Part shown: piece after piece, positions 26,889 to 34,960 of the stretch | Position numbering within the stretch: the first letter of the stretch is position 1 | Layout: every line of letters starts with the position of its first letter | DNA from: Pseudomonas mandelii | GTDB lineage: Bacteria; Pseudomonadota; Gammaproteobacteria; Pseudomonadales; Pseudomonadaceae | DNA: 64,000 nt | Assembly (NCBI RefSeq): GCF_024138395.1 | Contig: NZ_JAMYDU010000003.1 | Location: forward strand, 62,001 to 126,000 | Direction of reading: 5' to 3' | The notes under the pieces: model-generated | The model's input: the letters and a program-made list of their open reading frames with translations, nothing else | The model's database searches: none | Told to the model about the DNA's origin: nothing | Program-made: the position numbers and the translations under genes

Positions 26889-27704
26889 ATGTCTGACTTC
26901 TCTGGCTTGGCGCTGGTGATCGAGCCGAGCGACCTGCTCCCGCGTCTCAACTCCCGCGAACTGATTCTGGTGGATCTGACCAGCAGTGCCCGCTATGCCG
27001 CTGGGCATATCCCCGGGGCACGTTTTGTCGATCCTAAACGTACTCAACTGGGTCAGGCGCCTGCGCCAGGCCTGCTGCCGACCCAAGCCGCGCTTGAAGC
27101 ATTGTTCGGCGAACTGGGCCACAACCCCGATGCGGTCTATGTCGTGTATGACGACGAAGGTGGCGGTTGGGCCGGGCGCTTTATCTGGCTGCTGGATGTC
27201 ATCGGCCACAGTAAGTATCACTATATCGACGGCGGCCTGACGGCCTGGCTGGCAGAAGGCTTGCCCATGTCGATCCAGATCCCGCCAGCGGTTGGTGGCC
27301 CCGTCGCCCTGACCCTGCACGACGAACCCATCGCCACCCGCGAATACCTGCAAAGCCGTCTCGGTGCCGCCGACCTGGCGATCTGGGACGCACGCGGGCC
27401 GCTGGAATACTCCGGCGAAAAAGTGTTGGCGGCCAAGGGTGGGCACATTCCCGGCGCGGTCAATTTCGAATGGACAGCCGGCATGGATCAGGCGCGCAAC
27501 CTGCGCATCCGCACCGACATGCCGAAGATCCTGGAACAACTGGGCATCAGCAAAGACAAAGAAGTCATTACCCACTGCCAGACTCACCACCGTTCTGGCT
27601 TCACGTATCTAGTCGCCAAGTCGCTCGGTTATCCGCGAGTCAAAGGCTACGCCGGTTCTTGGGGCGAATGGGGCAACCATCCCGACACGCCCGTAGAAAT
27701 TTAA
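26889..27704 (+). CDS. rhdA: Thiosulfate:cyanide sulfurtransferase (rhodanese)
   Basis: Transfers sulfane sulfur through a cysteine persulfide; in Azotobacter and Pseudomonas RhdA supports redox balance and sulfur or iron-sulfur supply. The 271-residue product has two rhodanese domains. The second holds the active-site loop CQTHHRSG with Cys230, the loop characteristic of the RhdA subgroup. The inactive first domain lacks a Cys at the equivalent place (VVYDDEGGGWAGR). The start at 26889 is preferred over a codon at 26871 by its position before the conserved MSDFSGL. It lies 18 bp before psd, so the two form an operon. Confidence 0.96.
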   Translation: MSDFSGLALVIEPSDLLPRLNSRELILVDLTSSARYAAGHIPGARFVDPKRTQLGQAPAPGLLPTQAALEALFGELGHNPDAVYVVYDDEGGGWAGRFIWLLDVIGHSKYHYIDGGLTAWLAEGLPMSIQIPPAVGGPVALTLHDEPIATREYLQSRLGAADLAIWDARGPLEYSGEKVLAAKGGHIPGAVNFEWTAGMDQARNLRIRTDMPKILEQLGISKDKEVITHCQTHHRSGFTYLVAKSLGYPRVKGYAGSWGEWGNHPDTPVEI

Positions 27705-27722
27705 GGTTTTTAAGGACAGTTA

Positions 27723-28583
27723 ATGAATAAGCGTTTGTTTATCCTCAGCCAATACCTGCTGCCCCACCACTTGCTCTCGCGACTGGCCGGCTGCATTGCC
27801 GAATGCCGCGTGCGCTGGTTCAAGAACGCCCTTACCACCTGGTTCGCCAAGCGTTACCAAGTGGACATGTCCCAGGCGCTGGTCGAAGACCTGACGGCTT
27901 ACGAGCACTTCAATGCGTTCTTCACCCGCGCCTTGAAAGACGGCGCTCGCCCGCTGGATCAAACCCCAGGCGCGATCCTCAGCCCGGCCGACGGTGCCGT
28001 CAGCCAGCTCGGCCCGATCGAACACGGTCGCGTTTTCCAGGCCAAGGGCCACAGCTTCAGCGTGCTGGAACTGCTCGGTGGTGACGCAGCCAACGCAGCG
28101 CCATTCATGGGCGGCGATTTCGCCACCATTTACCTGTCACCGAAGGATTACCACCGCGTGCACATGCCACTGGCCGGCACCCTGCGCGAGATGGTCTACA
28201 TCCCCGGCCGCATCTTCTCGGTCAACCAGACCACCGCGGAAAACGTCCCGGAACTGTTCGCGCGCAATGAGCGTGTGGCGTGCATTTTCGACACCGAACG
28301 TGGCCCGATGGCCGTGGTACTGGTGGGCGCGATGATTGTGGCGTCGATCGAAACGGTCTGGGCCGGGCTGATCACGCCGCCAAAACGCGAACTGAAAACC
28401 TTCCGTTACGACGAAGCCGCCCGTGCACCGATCCATCTGGAAAAAGGCGCGGAACTGGGTCGCTTCAAACTCGGCTCTACGGCTGTCGTGCTGTTCGGGC
28501 CGGATCAAGTGAAATGGGCTGAAGGGTTGGGCGCCCTTTCGCCAGTGCAAATGGGCCAGAGCATCGGCTTGCCAAGCGCCTGA
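27723..28583 (+). CDS. psd: Phosphatidylserine decarboxylase proenzyme
   Basis: Makes phosphatidylethanolamine at the inner membrane. The 286-residue product has the catalytic residues at the places known in E. coli: Asp90 ([11 protein letters not shown]), His147 ([12 protein letters not shown]) and the LGST self-cleavage site with Ser252, which becomes the pyruvoyl group. It ends shortly after the GST motif, as the alpha chain is short. It is in an operon with rhdA, as in other Pseudomonas. Confidence 0.97.
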   Translation: MNKRLFILSQYLLPHHLLSRLAGCIAECRVRWFKNALTTWFAKRYQVDMSQALVEDLTAYEHFNAFFTRALKDGARPLDQTPGAILSPADGAVSQLGPIEHGRVFQAKGHSFSVLELLGGDAANAAPFMGGDFATIYLSPKDYHRVHMPLAGTLREMVYIPGRIFSVNQTTAENVPELFARNERVACIFDTERGPMAVVLVGAMIVASIETVWAGLITPPKRELKTFRYDEAARAPIHLEKGAELGRFKLGSTAVVLFGPDQVKWAEGLGALSPVQMGQSIGLPSA

Positions 28584-28591
28584 TCCGGATC

Positions 28592-28619
28592 CGCCGCCCG
28601 GGATTTATTCCGGGCGGCG
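28592..28619 (+). terminator. Possible terminator after psd
   Basis: A 10-bp GC stem CGCCGCCCGG/CCGGGCGGCG with an 8-nt loop, 9 nt after the stop. Only a weak T content follows. Confidence 0.5.
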
Positions 28620-28628
28620 CATTCCCCT

Positions 28629-28730
28629 GTAGGAGCTGCCGAAGGCTGCGATCTTTTGATCTTGATCTTCGGCAGCTTCACATCTGTAAAAAAGCAAAAT
28701 CAAAAGATCGCAGCCTTCGGCAGCTCCTAC
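28629..28730. repeat. Inverted REP pair, GTAGGAGCTGCCGAAGGCTG family
   Basis: Arms 28629-28661 and 28699-28730, inverted, about 32 nt each, with a degenerate third piece between them. Located between psd and the PilZ-like gene. Confidence 0.9.
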
Positions 28731-28829
28731 ACGGGCAAGCGCAGAGCCAACATCACGCCCTCCAGCGTTCATAGCTGCTACAGTCAAAGTCATTCACTGC
28801 CCATTTCCCGGTCGGAGTTTGTCCTTGGC

Positions 28830-30620
28830 ATGAATGAGACCAATCCTGTCCTGCTGCTACGCGCACCGATCCCGACGCAGTCGCGCCTGTCTTTCTGCGA
28901 AGCCACGCCTCGCGATCTCAAGCGTTGGATCGTCAACCTGCCCAAAGCCAACATCGGCGAAACCGCTCGCCAGTTGTATCAAGGCTTGAGCGAACTCAAC
29001 CAGCTGCTCACCCCCAGCGACAATCGCCTGCAATTGCTCGAACTGCTGCGGCCCGAGGTGCATTACGTCTGCAAGCACCTGGAGCGGCATTTTCTGCATC
29101 AGGCGATTGTGCTCGATGAGCGTTCGCGCAAGATCGCCAACCTTTGCCAGGCGCTGCAGAGCCACTTGGCGATCGGCTACAAACAAATCGTCATCCGCAT
29201 CGCACCGCGCTTCAGCAAGGACCGTGCACCGCTGCTGACCCAGGCTTTGCAACGGGCAATCCATTGCCTGAACGGCGCGTTGATCCGCGCCACTGAACTC
29301 TATTGTCCGGTGCCCGAAGGTCTGTGGCTGGAACTGCATCAGCTGTATCGGATCGGCTGTCAGTTCCAACTGCAAAATTTGAGCGTACGCGATGAACTGG
29401 CCAGCCAGACGCAAAAGCTGAGTATCGAGCAAACCTACGTCGTCGCCCTTCTGCTGGGTTCTTCACGTTGCAATCAACTGCGCCAGAACCAGATCGCCCG
29501 GCTGGCCGAGGTGCTCGAACCCTGGAGCCAGTGGATCAAGCTGCAACCGGCCAAACCGGACAACGGGCTGTTTGCCATCGCCCCGGATCTCGACACCGGG
29601 CCGCGTTACCGCTCAAAATTTCGCGTCGAAGAACAGCAGAGCTTGCTGGGGATCGACCCGCAACCTCTGGTCGCGGCCATCGAAATCCATCTGCAACAGT
29701 CGGCCGACAAGGTATCGCCTTTGCCCGTTTCGGCGGGGCTGAATCTGGATACGCTGCAACACCTGCATGCCGCCTGGGGCCAAGCCGCCGAGCGCAGCTT
29801 CCAGCGCACCGTCGGCCACGGCACGCTGACCCTGTGCGTGGGTATGAGCGCATTGCACTTTTATCTCGGCGGGCAACGCTCGTTCAACGACATCCTGAAG
29901 AAACCCGGCGCCCGTCCCGCACAGTTCTCGGCCACCGACCCGACAGCTCGCGCCAAAGACCAATGGAAACATGCCTTCGACGCCGCCCCCAATGGCACCG
30001 CAGATACGCTGCTGCCCTACGAAGAGATCGAATACCCGCACCTTCAGAACGATGACAGCCACGAGGCATCCGACCGCCAGCAGCATTTCCCGACCTATGT
30101 GCTGCCGGTGATCAATCATAGCCCTGGCGGCTATTGCCTGGCCTGGCCCGGCGCGGTGCCCGCCGAGCTACAGGCTGGGGAAATGGTCGGTATCGAGGAT
30201 GCTGCCGGTCAAGGCTGGAGCATTGCAGTGGTGCGCTGGATCCGCCAGGTGCGGGGCGGTGGCACGCAGATGGGTATCGAGCAAGTCGCGCCTTGCGCCG
30301 AACCCTGCGGCCTACAGTTGATGCGCCCCGACGACGAGCACAGTCAGTACTTGCGCGGGCTGATGCTGCCTGCCATCAGCGCCATCGACCTGCCGGCCAC
30401 CCTGCTCACTCCGCGCCTGCCGTTTCAGGAAGGCAATAAAGTGTTGATCAATACCAACGGCGAGGACCGCCGGGCCGGGCTGGAGCGTCGGGTGGCGAGC
30501 ACCAACAGCTTTAATCAGTTTGCCTACCGTTCGCTTGAGACAGCCAGAAACGAAAACGCCGCGGTGAGCGGCGTGGTCGGGGTAGCGGAAGAATTTGATT
30601 CGTTGTGGAAGTCGCTTTGA
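28830..30620 (+). CDS. Large cytoplasmic protein with possible C-terminal PilZ-like domain
   Basis: The 596-residue product has no signal peptide or membrane segment. The first 400 residues are mostly helical and unassigned. The last 150 residues (PVINHSPGGYCLAWPGAV, VGIEDAAGQGWSIAVVRWIRQ, GTQMGIEQVAP and a closing EDRRAGLERRV) resemble an atypical PilZ domain, a c-di-GMP-binding fold, but I do not see the canonical RxxxR...NxSxxG pair clearly. It corresponds by position to PA4958 of P. aeruginosa. The start at 28830 follows a GGAG ribosome site; the frame upstream runs through a REP and is not coding. The c-di-GMP link is an inference. Confidence 0.7.
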   Translation: MNETNPVLLLRAPIPTQSRLSFCEATPRDLKRWIVNLPKANIGETARQLYQGLSELNQLLTPSDNRLQLLELLRPEVHYVCKHLERHFLHQAIVLDERSRKIANLCQALQSHLAIGYKQIVIRIAPRFSKDRAPLLTQALQRAIHCLNGALIRATELYCPVPEGLWLELHQLYRIGCQFQLQNLSVRDELASQTQKLSIEQTYVVALLLGSSRCNQLRQNQIARLAEVLEPWSQWIKLQPAKPDNGLFAIAPDLDTGPRYRSKFRVEEQQSLLGIDPQPLVAAIEIHLQQSADKVSPLPVSAGLNLDTLQHLHAAWGQAAERSFQRTVGHGTLTLCVGMSALHFYLGGQRSFNDILKKPGARPAQFSATDPTARAKDQWKHAFDAAPNGTADTLLPYEEIEYPHLQNDDSHEASDRQQHFPTYVLPVINHSPGGYCLAWPGAVPAELQAGEMVGIEDAAGQGWSIAVVRWIRQVRGGGTQMGIEQVAPCAEPCGLQLMRPDDEHSQYLRGLMLPAISAIDLPATLLTPRLPFQEGNKVLINTNGEDRRAGLERRVASTNSFNQFAYRSLETARNENAAVSGVVGVAEEFDSLWKSL

Positions 30621-30648
30621 GCGTCAGGCATTTGATCGGCGGGGATGC

Positions 30649-30715
30649 CTTCGCGGGCAAGCCTCGCTCCTACAGGTCGGCGCAAATCCCGTAGGAGCGA
30701 GGCTTGCCCGCGAAG
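30649..30715. repeat. Inverted REP pair, GTAGGAGCGAGGCTTGCCCGCG family
   Basis: Exact 25-nt arms at 30649-30673 and 30691-30715, in the gap between the convergent PilZ-like gene and serB. Confidence 0.92.
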
Positions 30716-30739
30716 AGGCCCGCCCAGACAACCTGAAAC

Positions 30740-31954
30740 TCAGAGTTGCCCGTCGCGATCCCGGAAGCCCAGCAAATACAGCACGCCATCCAGCCCAAGG
30801 GTGGAAATCGCCTGCTTCGCCGACTGCTTGACCAATGGCTTGGCACGGAACGCCACACCCAGACCGGCAATCGCCAGCATCGGCAGGTCGTTGGCGCCGT
30901 CACCGACGGCAATCGTCTGCTCCAGACGCAAACCTTCCTTATGTGCCAGCTCACGCAGCAGATCCGCCTTGCGTTGCGCATCGACAATCGGCTCGACAGC
31001 CACGCCAGTAACCTTGCCATCGACCACCGCCAGTTCGTTGGCGAACACATAGTCGATGCCCAGCTTGGCCTGCAATTGCTTGGCGAAGTAGCTGAAGCCG
31101 CCCGACAGAATCGCCGTCTTGTAGCCCAGACGCTTGAGTTCGGCGAACAGGGTTTCGGCGCCTTCGGTCAGGCGCAGCGAGGCGCCGATGGAATCCAGTA
31201 CGCTGACATCAAGACCTTGCAGCAAGGCCAGGCGCTCTTTGAAGCTGGCGCGGAAATCCAGCTCGCCGGACATTGCCCGCTCAGTGATCGCGGACACCTG
31301 GTCGCCTACACCGGCAGCCTTGGCCAGTTCGTCGATGACTTCAGCCTCGATCAATGTCGAATCCATGTCGAACACCGCCAGACGGCGGTTACGGCGGAAT
31401 AGTGAATCTTCCTGGAAGGCGATGTCGACGTTCAGCTCTTGCGCGACGCTGAGGAATTCGGCCCGCAGCGCTTGCGGATCAGCCGCTTCACCGCGCACGG
31501 AAAACTCGATGCAGCCCTTGCCCTTGTCGGCCGGGGTGTCCAGCGGCATGCGCCCGGACAGGCGATCGATATGGTCGATGTTCAGACCATATTTGGCGGT
31601 GATCGAACTCACGCGCTGCAATTGCTCGGCGGTCACTTTGCGAGTCAGCAGGGTGACAATGTGGCGTTTCTTGCCCTGATTGCCGACCCACAACTGGTAA
31701 TCCTCTTCGGACACCGGCGTGAAACGCACCTGTTGCTCAAGCTCATAGCCTTTGAACAGGATGTCCTTGAGCACCGAGCTGCCTTGTTCGGTATCGGGAA
31801 TTTCAACCAGGATGCCGAACGACAGGGTGTCGTGGATCACCGCCTGACCGATGTCGAGAATATTCACACCACCCTGGGCCAGAACGCCGGTAATGGCCGC
31901 AGTCAGACCCGGACGGTCGACTCCCGTGATGTTTATCAGGACGATTTCGCGCAA
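30740..31954 (-). CDS. serB: Phosphoserine phosphatase with N-terminal ACT domains
   Basis: Performs the last step of serine synthesis. The 404-residue product has two ACT-like regulatory domains (from MREIVLINITGVDRPGLTAA and again near residue 100, HIVTLLTRKVTAEQL) and a HAD phosphatase domain with FDMDSTLIEAE (nucleophile Asp), LSGGFSYFAKQL and VGDGANDLPML. The ACT-HAD fusion of this length is the Pseudomonas form. It is divergent from the ytjB-like gene, a pairing also found in E. coli. Confidence 0.97.
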   Translation of the reverse strand: MREIVLINITGVDRPGLTAAITGVLAQGGVNILDIGQAVIHDTLSFGILVEIPDTEQGSSVLKDILFKGYELEQQVRFTPVSEEDYQLWVGNQGKKRHIVTLLTRKVTAEQLQRVSSITAKYGLNIDHIDRLSGRMPLDTPADKGKGCIEFSVRGEAADPQALRAEFLSVAQELNVDIAFQEDSLFRRNRRLAVFDMDSTLIEAEVIDELAKAAGVGDQVSAITERAMSGELDFRASFKERLALLQGLDVSVLDSIGASLRLTEGAETLFAELKRLGYKTAILSGGFSYFAKQLQAKLGIDYVFANELAVVDGKVTGVAVEPIVDAQRKADLLRELAHKEGLRLEQTIAVGDGANDLPMLAIAGLGVAFRAKPLVKQSAKQAISTLGLDGVLYLLGFRDRDGQL

Positions 31955-32088
31955 GGCGCACCCCCGCAGGTGGAAAAAAACCGCATTCTACCCATTTTCA
32001 GTGACCATCGGACACCGCGAGCGCTTTGACGGCCTAGGGCCTGTCGCTATACTGCGCGTCAACTTCACGGACAAAGAGCCGAGCTCAA

Positions 32089-33618
32089 GTGAACCGGCCC
32101 ACGCCAGTAAAAACCGATAACTTCTTTCTGCTGATCTTCCGGGCACTGCGTCATCGCCGTGTACCGATCGCATTGCGCATTGCCAGCCATAACGTGATCC
32201 TGGTCGCTCTGGCCCTGGTGATCTATGCCTGTGTGATGGGTTTGCAGTTCAAGCAGGCCATGCACGAGCAGGCGGACGCACTGGGCGAAAGCCTGACCAC
32301 CCAGACTGCGACCTCGGCCACGGAGCTGTTGGTATCCAACGACATCCTCAGCCTGAACGTGCTGCTCAACAACCTGACCAAGAACAAACTGGTGGCCCAC
32401 GCCGCTATCTACAGCGTGGATAACCGCATCCTCGCCGAAGCCGGTCAGCGCCCAAAGCATAGCCTGCTGGGCGAAGCCGAAGGCATGTACCAAAGCAAGA
32501 TCACCTTCCAGGACGTGACCGCCGGGCAACTGCGCATTAGCCTGGACATGGACCAGTTCCAGCAGCCGATGACCATCAGCCTGCAAAGCATGGGCATTCT
32601 GAGTGCGATTCTGCTGGCGCTGTCCCTGGCCTTGAGCCTGCGCCTGGGACGCAATATTTCCACGCCGCTGATGCAATTGCGGGTGTGGCTGCGCAATATT
32701 GACGAATACACCCCGGCCACCGAGCGCCAGGATGAGGTCGGCGATCTCGCGCGTCAGCTGCACGCCAATTTCGCCCCGGAACCGGCCGAGCCCGAGCCTG
32801 TGCCGGAACCCGAGTTCGACGATAATGATTACGACGAGGAAGCCGATCCGGCTTTCGAAGTGCGCAACCTGCGTGATCCGAGTTTCGATGAAACCAAGCC
32901 TGTCGCCGGCCTCAAACCTGCGCCACGGCGCATTGTCAGCACCGTCGAAGACGATGAGGACGACGAAGATCCGTTTGCCGATCTGCGTGACGACTCGACA
33001 GACAGCGCACCAAAACCAGTCGTAAAGCCGCACGTATCGAACCTGCCGCAGCACAGCGCGGTACTGGCCGTGCAACTGGGCGCGCAAGATCAGCTGCGCC
33101 GCCTGCCCCGCGCACGCCTGGAAGAGCTGCTGAAGCGCTATCGCGATTGCCTCGATCAGGCCGCGTCGCTTTACCAGAGCGAACTGCACACCCTGAACGA
33201 TGGCAGCACGCTGATGCTGTTCCACACCGAAGACAGCGGCGACGATTACCTGACCAACGCCATCTGCTGCGGTGAGTTGCTGCGCGCCCTGGGCCATCAA
33301 TTGCAGATCGAAGTCGCTGACAGCGGCATCACCCTGCAATTGCAGCTGGGCCTGACGCTGGGTGACGAACTGTTCGGTTTGAGCCAGATCGACCTGCTGC
33401 TGACTGAAACAGCTCAGGATGCACTGGCCCTGTCACAACACAGCCGCAACCTGCTGCTGGTGGAGCGCAAGATCAGCGACGACGCGCTGATTCGCCAGCG
33501 TGCGCGGATCCGCCCGATCGCCAGCCCTGAAGGTGCGTGCTGCGTAGAGCGCTTGATGGAGCCTTATCCGTCGATGCTGGAGCGACAACTGGCACGGATG
33601 CACGAACGCCGGGCGTAA
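32089..33618 (+). CDS. AhpA/YtjB (SMP_2) family membrane protein
   Basis: The 509-residue product has two transmembrane helices, about residues 34-54 and 165-190, around a periplasmic domain. A HAMP-like helix (SLRLGRNISTPLMQLRVWL) follows, then a long acidic low-complexity linker rich in Glu, Pro and Asp, and a cytoplasmic C-terminal domain that looks like a degenerate nucleotide-cyclase-type fold. The family is known from E. coli YtjB (Smp), which likewise is divergent from serB. Function is not established. Start is GTG at 32089; no other start with better context is seen. Confidence 0.8.
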   Translation: MNRPTPVKTDNFFLLIFRALRHRRVPIALRIASHNVILVALALVIYACVMGLQFKQAMHEQADALGESLTTQTATSATELLVSNDILSLNVLLNNLTKNKLVAHAAIYSVDNRILAEAGQRPKHSLLGEAEGMYQSKITFQDVTAGQLRISLDMDQFQQPMTISLQSMGILSAILLALSLALSLRLGRNISTPLMQLRVWLRNIDEYTPATERQDEVGDLARQLHANFAPEPAEPEPVPEPEFDDNDYDEEADPAFEVRNLRDPSFDETKPVAGLKPAPRRIVSTVEDDEDDEDPFADLRDDSTDSAPKPVVKPHVSNLPQHSAVLAVQLGAQDQLRRLPRARLEELLKRYRDCLDQAASLYQSELHTLNDGSTLMLFHTEDSGDDYLTNAICCGELLRALGHQLQIEVADSGITLQLQLGLTLGDELFGLSQIDLLLTETAQDALALSQHSRNLLLVERKISDDALIRQRARIRPIASPEGACCVERLMEPYPSMLERQLARMHERRA

Positions 33619-33640
33619 ACGCTAGCCCCCGCTGTAAAGA

Positions 33641-33675
33641 AGCCCGTAGATGAGCGATTGTCTGCGGGCTTTTTG
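33641..33675 (+). terminator. Intrinsic terminator after the ytjB-like gene
   Basis: A 10-bp stem AGCCCGTAGA/TCTGCGGGCT (one G-T pair) with a 10-nt loop, then TTTT. Confidence 0.85.
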
Positions 33676-33686
33676 GTGACCGTCTG

Positions 33687-33787
33687 AAAAGATCGCAGCC
33701 TTCGGCAGCTCCTACAAAGTTCGCATGCACCTGCAAGGCCGCGGTCTACACGGTCCATGTAGGAGCTGCCGAAGGCTGCGATCTTTT
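33687..33787. repeat. Inverted REP pair, GTAGGAGCTGCCGAAGGCTG family
   Basis: Exact 29-nt arms at 33687-33715 and 33759-33787. Confidence 0.92.
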
Positions 33788-33805
33788 GATCTGGGCTTTT
33801 TGTTG

Positions 33806-33923
33806 CCTGTCCCGGCCTCTTCGCGGGCAAGCCCGCTCCCACATTGACCGCTGCGAATACAAAACCTGTGTACGACAGCAATCTCTGTGGGAGCGGGCTT
33901 GCCCGCGAAGAGGCCGGGACAGG
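33806..33923. repeat. Inverted REP pair, GTGGGAGCGGGCTTGCCCGCG family with long arms
   Basis: Exact 37-nt arms at 33806-33842 and 33887-33923, including an extra AGGCCGGGACAGG tail outside the usual core. Confidence 0.92.
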
Positions 33924-34026
33924 CGACGTATGAGGTGAGGCTGGAACGCGGAGCGTCCCTGGAGGCGTTCCCACGCAGAGCGTGGGAACGATCAGAACAC
34001 TGAAGATTTCATTCCGCAGAAACAAC

Positions 34027-34051
34027 AAAGCCCGCATCAATGGCGGGCTTT
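34027..34051 (-). terminator. Intrinsic terminator after the PqiC-like lipoprotein gene
   Basis: A 9-bp stem AAAGCCCGC/GCGGGCTTT; on the minus strand GTTGTTTC follows. Located 20 bp past the stop. Confidence 0.75.
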
Positions 34052-34070
34052 GCTTTGGATCAATCCAGGC

Positions 34071-34784
34071 TTAGAACCTGAACACTTCCATATCGGTGCG
34101 AATCGGTGAAGCCATCGGGATTTTCGGTTGCTTCTCTGGCGTTGCTGCCGGTGCCACAGGCTTGGCAGCCGGTTTGCGAGGTGCTTCGGCAATCGGCGGC
34201 TGGTTGGCCAGCGGCTTGAGCGCCGTGGACAGCTGCTCGGCCAGACGCTGCAGCAATACGCCCTGAGCCTGGACCTGAGCCGCAGTCCCGCCAGCGTGCT
34301 GCTCTTGTAGATGAATGATGCGGTTATCGCGCACCTGACCACGACGGTCGATCAAACGCCATTGTGCATCGAGGATTGCCGGTTGCGATGCACCCGAGTC
34401 CAGACGCGTGATCGTCAACAGAACCTGAACATCCGGCGTGAAGCCTAATGTCGCCGGTGCCAGGACGACGCGCTGGCTGTCCAGATGGCCGGCGACCTGA
34501 CGCAGCAACAGCTGATCGATGTCGGACGACAGGCTACCCGCCCAACGACCATCAACCGAAGCTTGCAGGCTGCCATCGGGCTGACGCTGCAACAAGGTTT
34601 CGCGTTGCAGGTAATCGGCAACCGTGACCGGACCCAGCAATACCGCCATGCCAGCGCTTTGCGCAGGCTGAGCCGGACTTCCGCTGTCCAGCTGATACAG
34701 CGACACCGGCTGGTGAACGCTGCAACCCGCCAGGCCAAGTACGCCGGCGAGCATCAAAATAAAAGGAAGGCGCAGAGCAGTCAT
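34071..34784 (-). CDS. PqiC-like (ABC-type transport auxiliary) outer-membrane lipoprotein
   Basis: The 237-residue product has a lipoprotein signal peptide with the lipobox LAGC (Cys21). The domain starting YQLDSGSPAQ and MAVLLGPVTVADYLQRETLL matches the PqiC/DUF330 family, which works with MCE proteins in lipid transport between membranes. The C-terminal 45 residues are low-complexity (Pro, Ala, Lys). No MCE or PqiA gene lies nearby, so it appears as an orphan next to parC, which is its normal place in Pseudomonas. Confidence 0.8.
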   Translation of the reverse strand: MTALRLPFILMLAGVLGLAGCSVHQPVSLYQLDSGSPAQPAQSAGMAVLLGPVTVADYLQRETLLQRQPDGSLQASVDGRWAGSLSSDIDQLLLRQVAGHLDSQRVVLAPATLGFTPDVQVLLTITRLDSGASQPAILDAQWRLIDRRGQVRDNRIIHLQEQHAGGTAAQVQAQGVLLQRLAEQLSTALKPLANQPPIAEAPRKPAAKPVAPAATPEKQPKIPMASPIRTDMEVFRF

Positions 34785-34918
34785 CGTCCCATCCAGGTGG
34801 CCGCCACAAGGCTAACCACAGTGAAAATACTCAAAAAATATGAAGAACGCTCGGCCACGCCGGCGCTTGAAAGGCCATATCATCCGTGAATATGCGTTCC
34901 GACTCCAGCGGCAAAGCG

Positions 34919-34946
34919 TCGATCTACGCGTTAAATCGTAGATCGA
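34919..34946. repeat. 10-bp inverted repeat after parC
   Basis: TCGATCTACG/CGTAGATCGA with an 8-nt loop, 15 bp past the parC stop. No T-run, so only a weak terminator candidate. Confidence 0.5.
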
Positions 34947-34960
34947 GCGCTCTAGGACGC

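Larger units (their letters stand above)
33619..34070. other. Repeat-filled intergenic region
   Basis: 452 bp between convergent genes, taken up by two terminators (33641-33675 and 34027-34051), two REP pairs and one small inverted repeat (33966-33990, CGTTCCCACGC/GCGTGGGAACG). No gene is visible. Confidence 0.85.

Noticed and set aside
28656..28829. Upstream extension of the PilZ-like protein
   Set aside because: It translates a REP pair and lacks a ribosome site; ATG at 28830 has one.
34785..34960. Possible small gene between the PqiC-like gene and parC
   Set aside because: The plus-strand frame there is mostly antisense of parC; only a 10-bp hairpin is notable.
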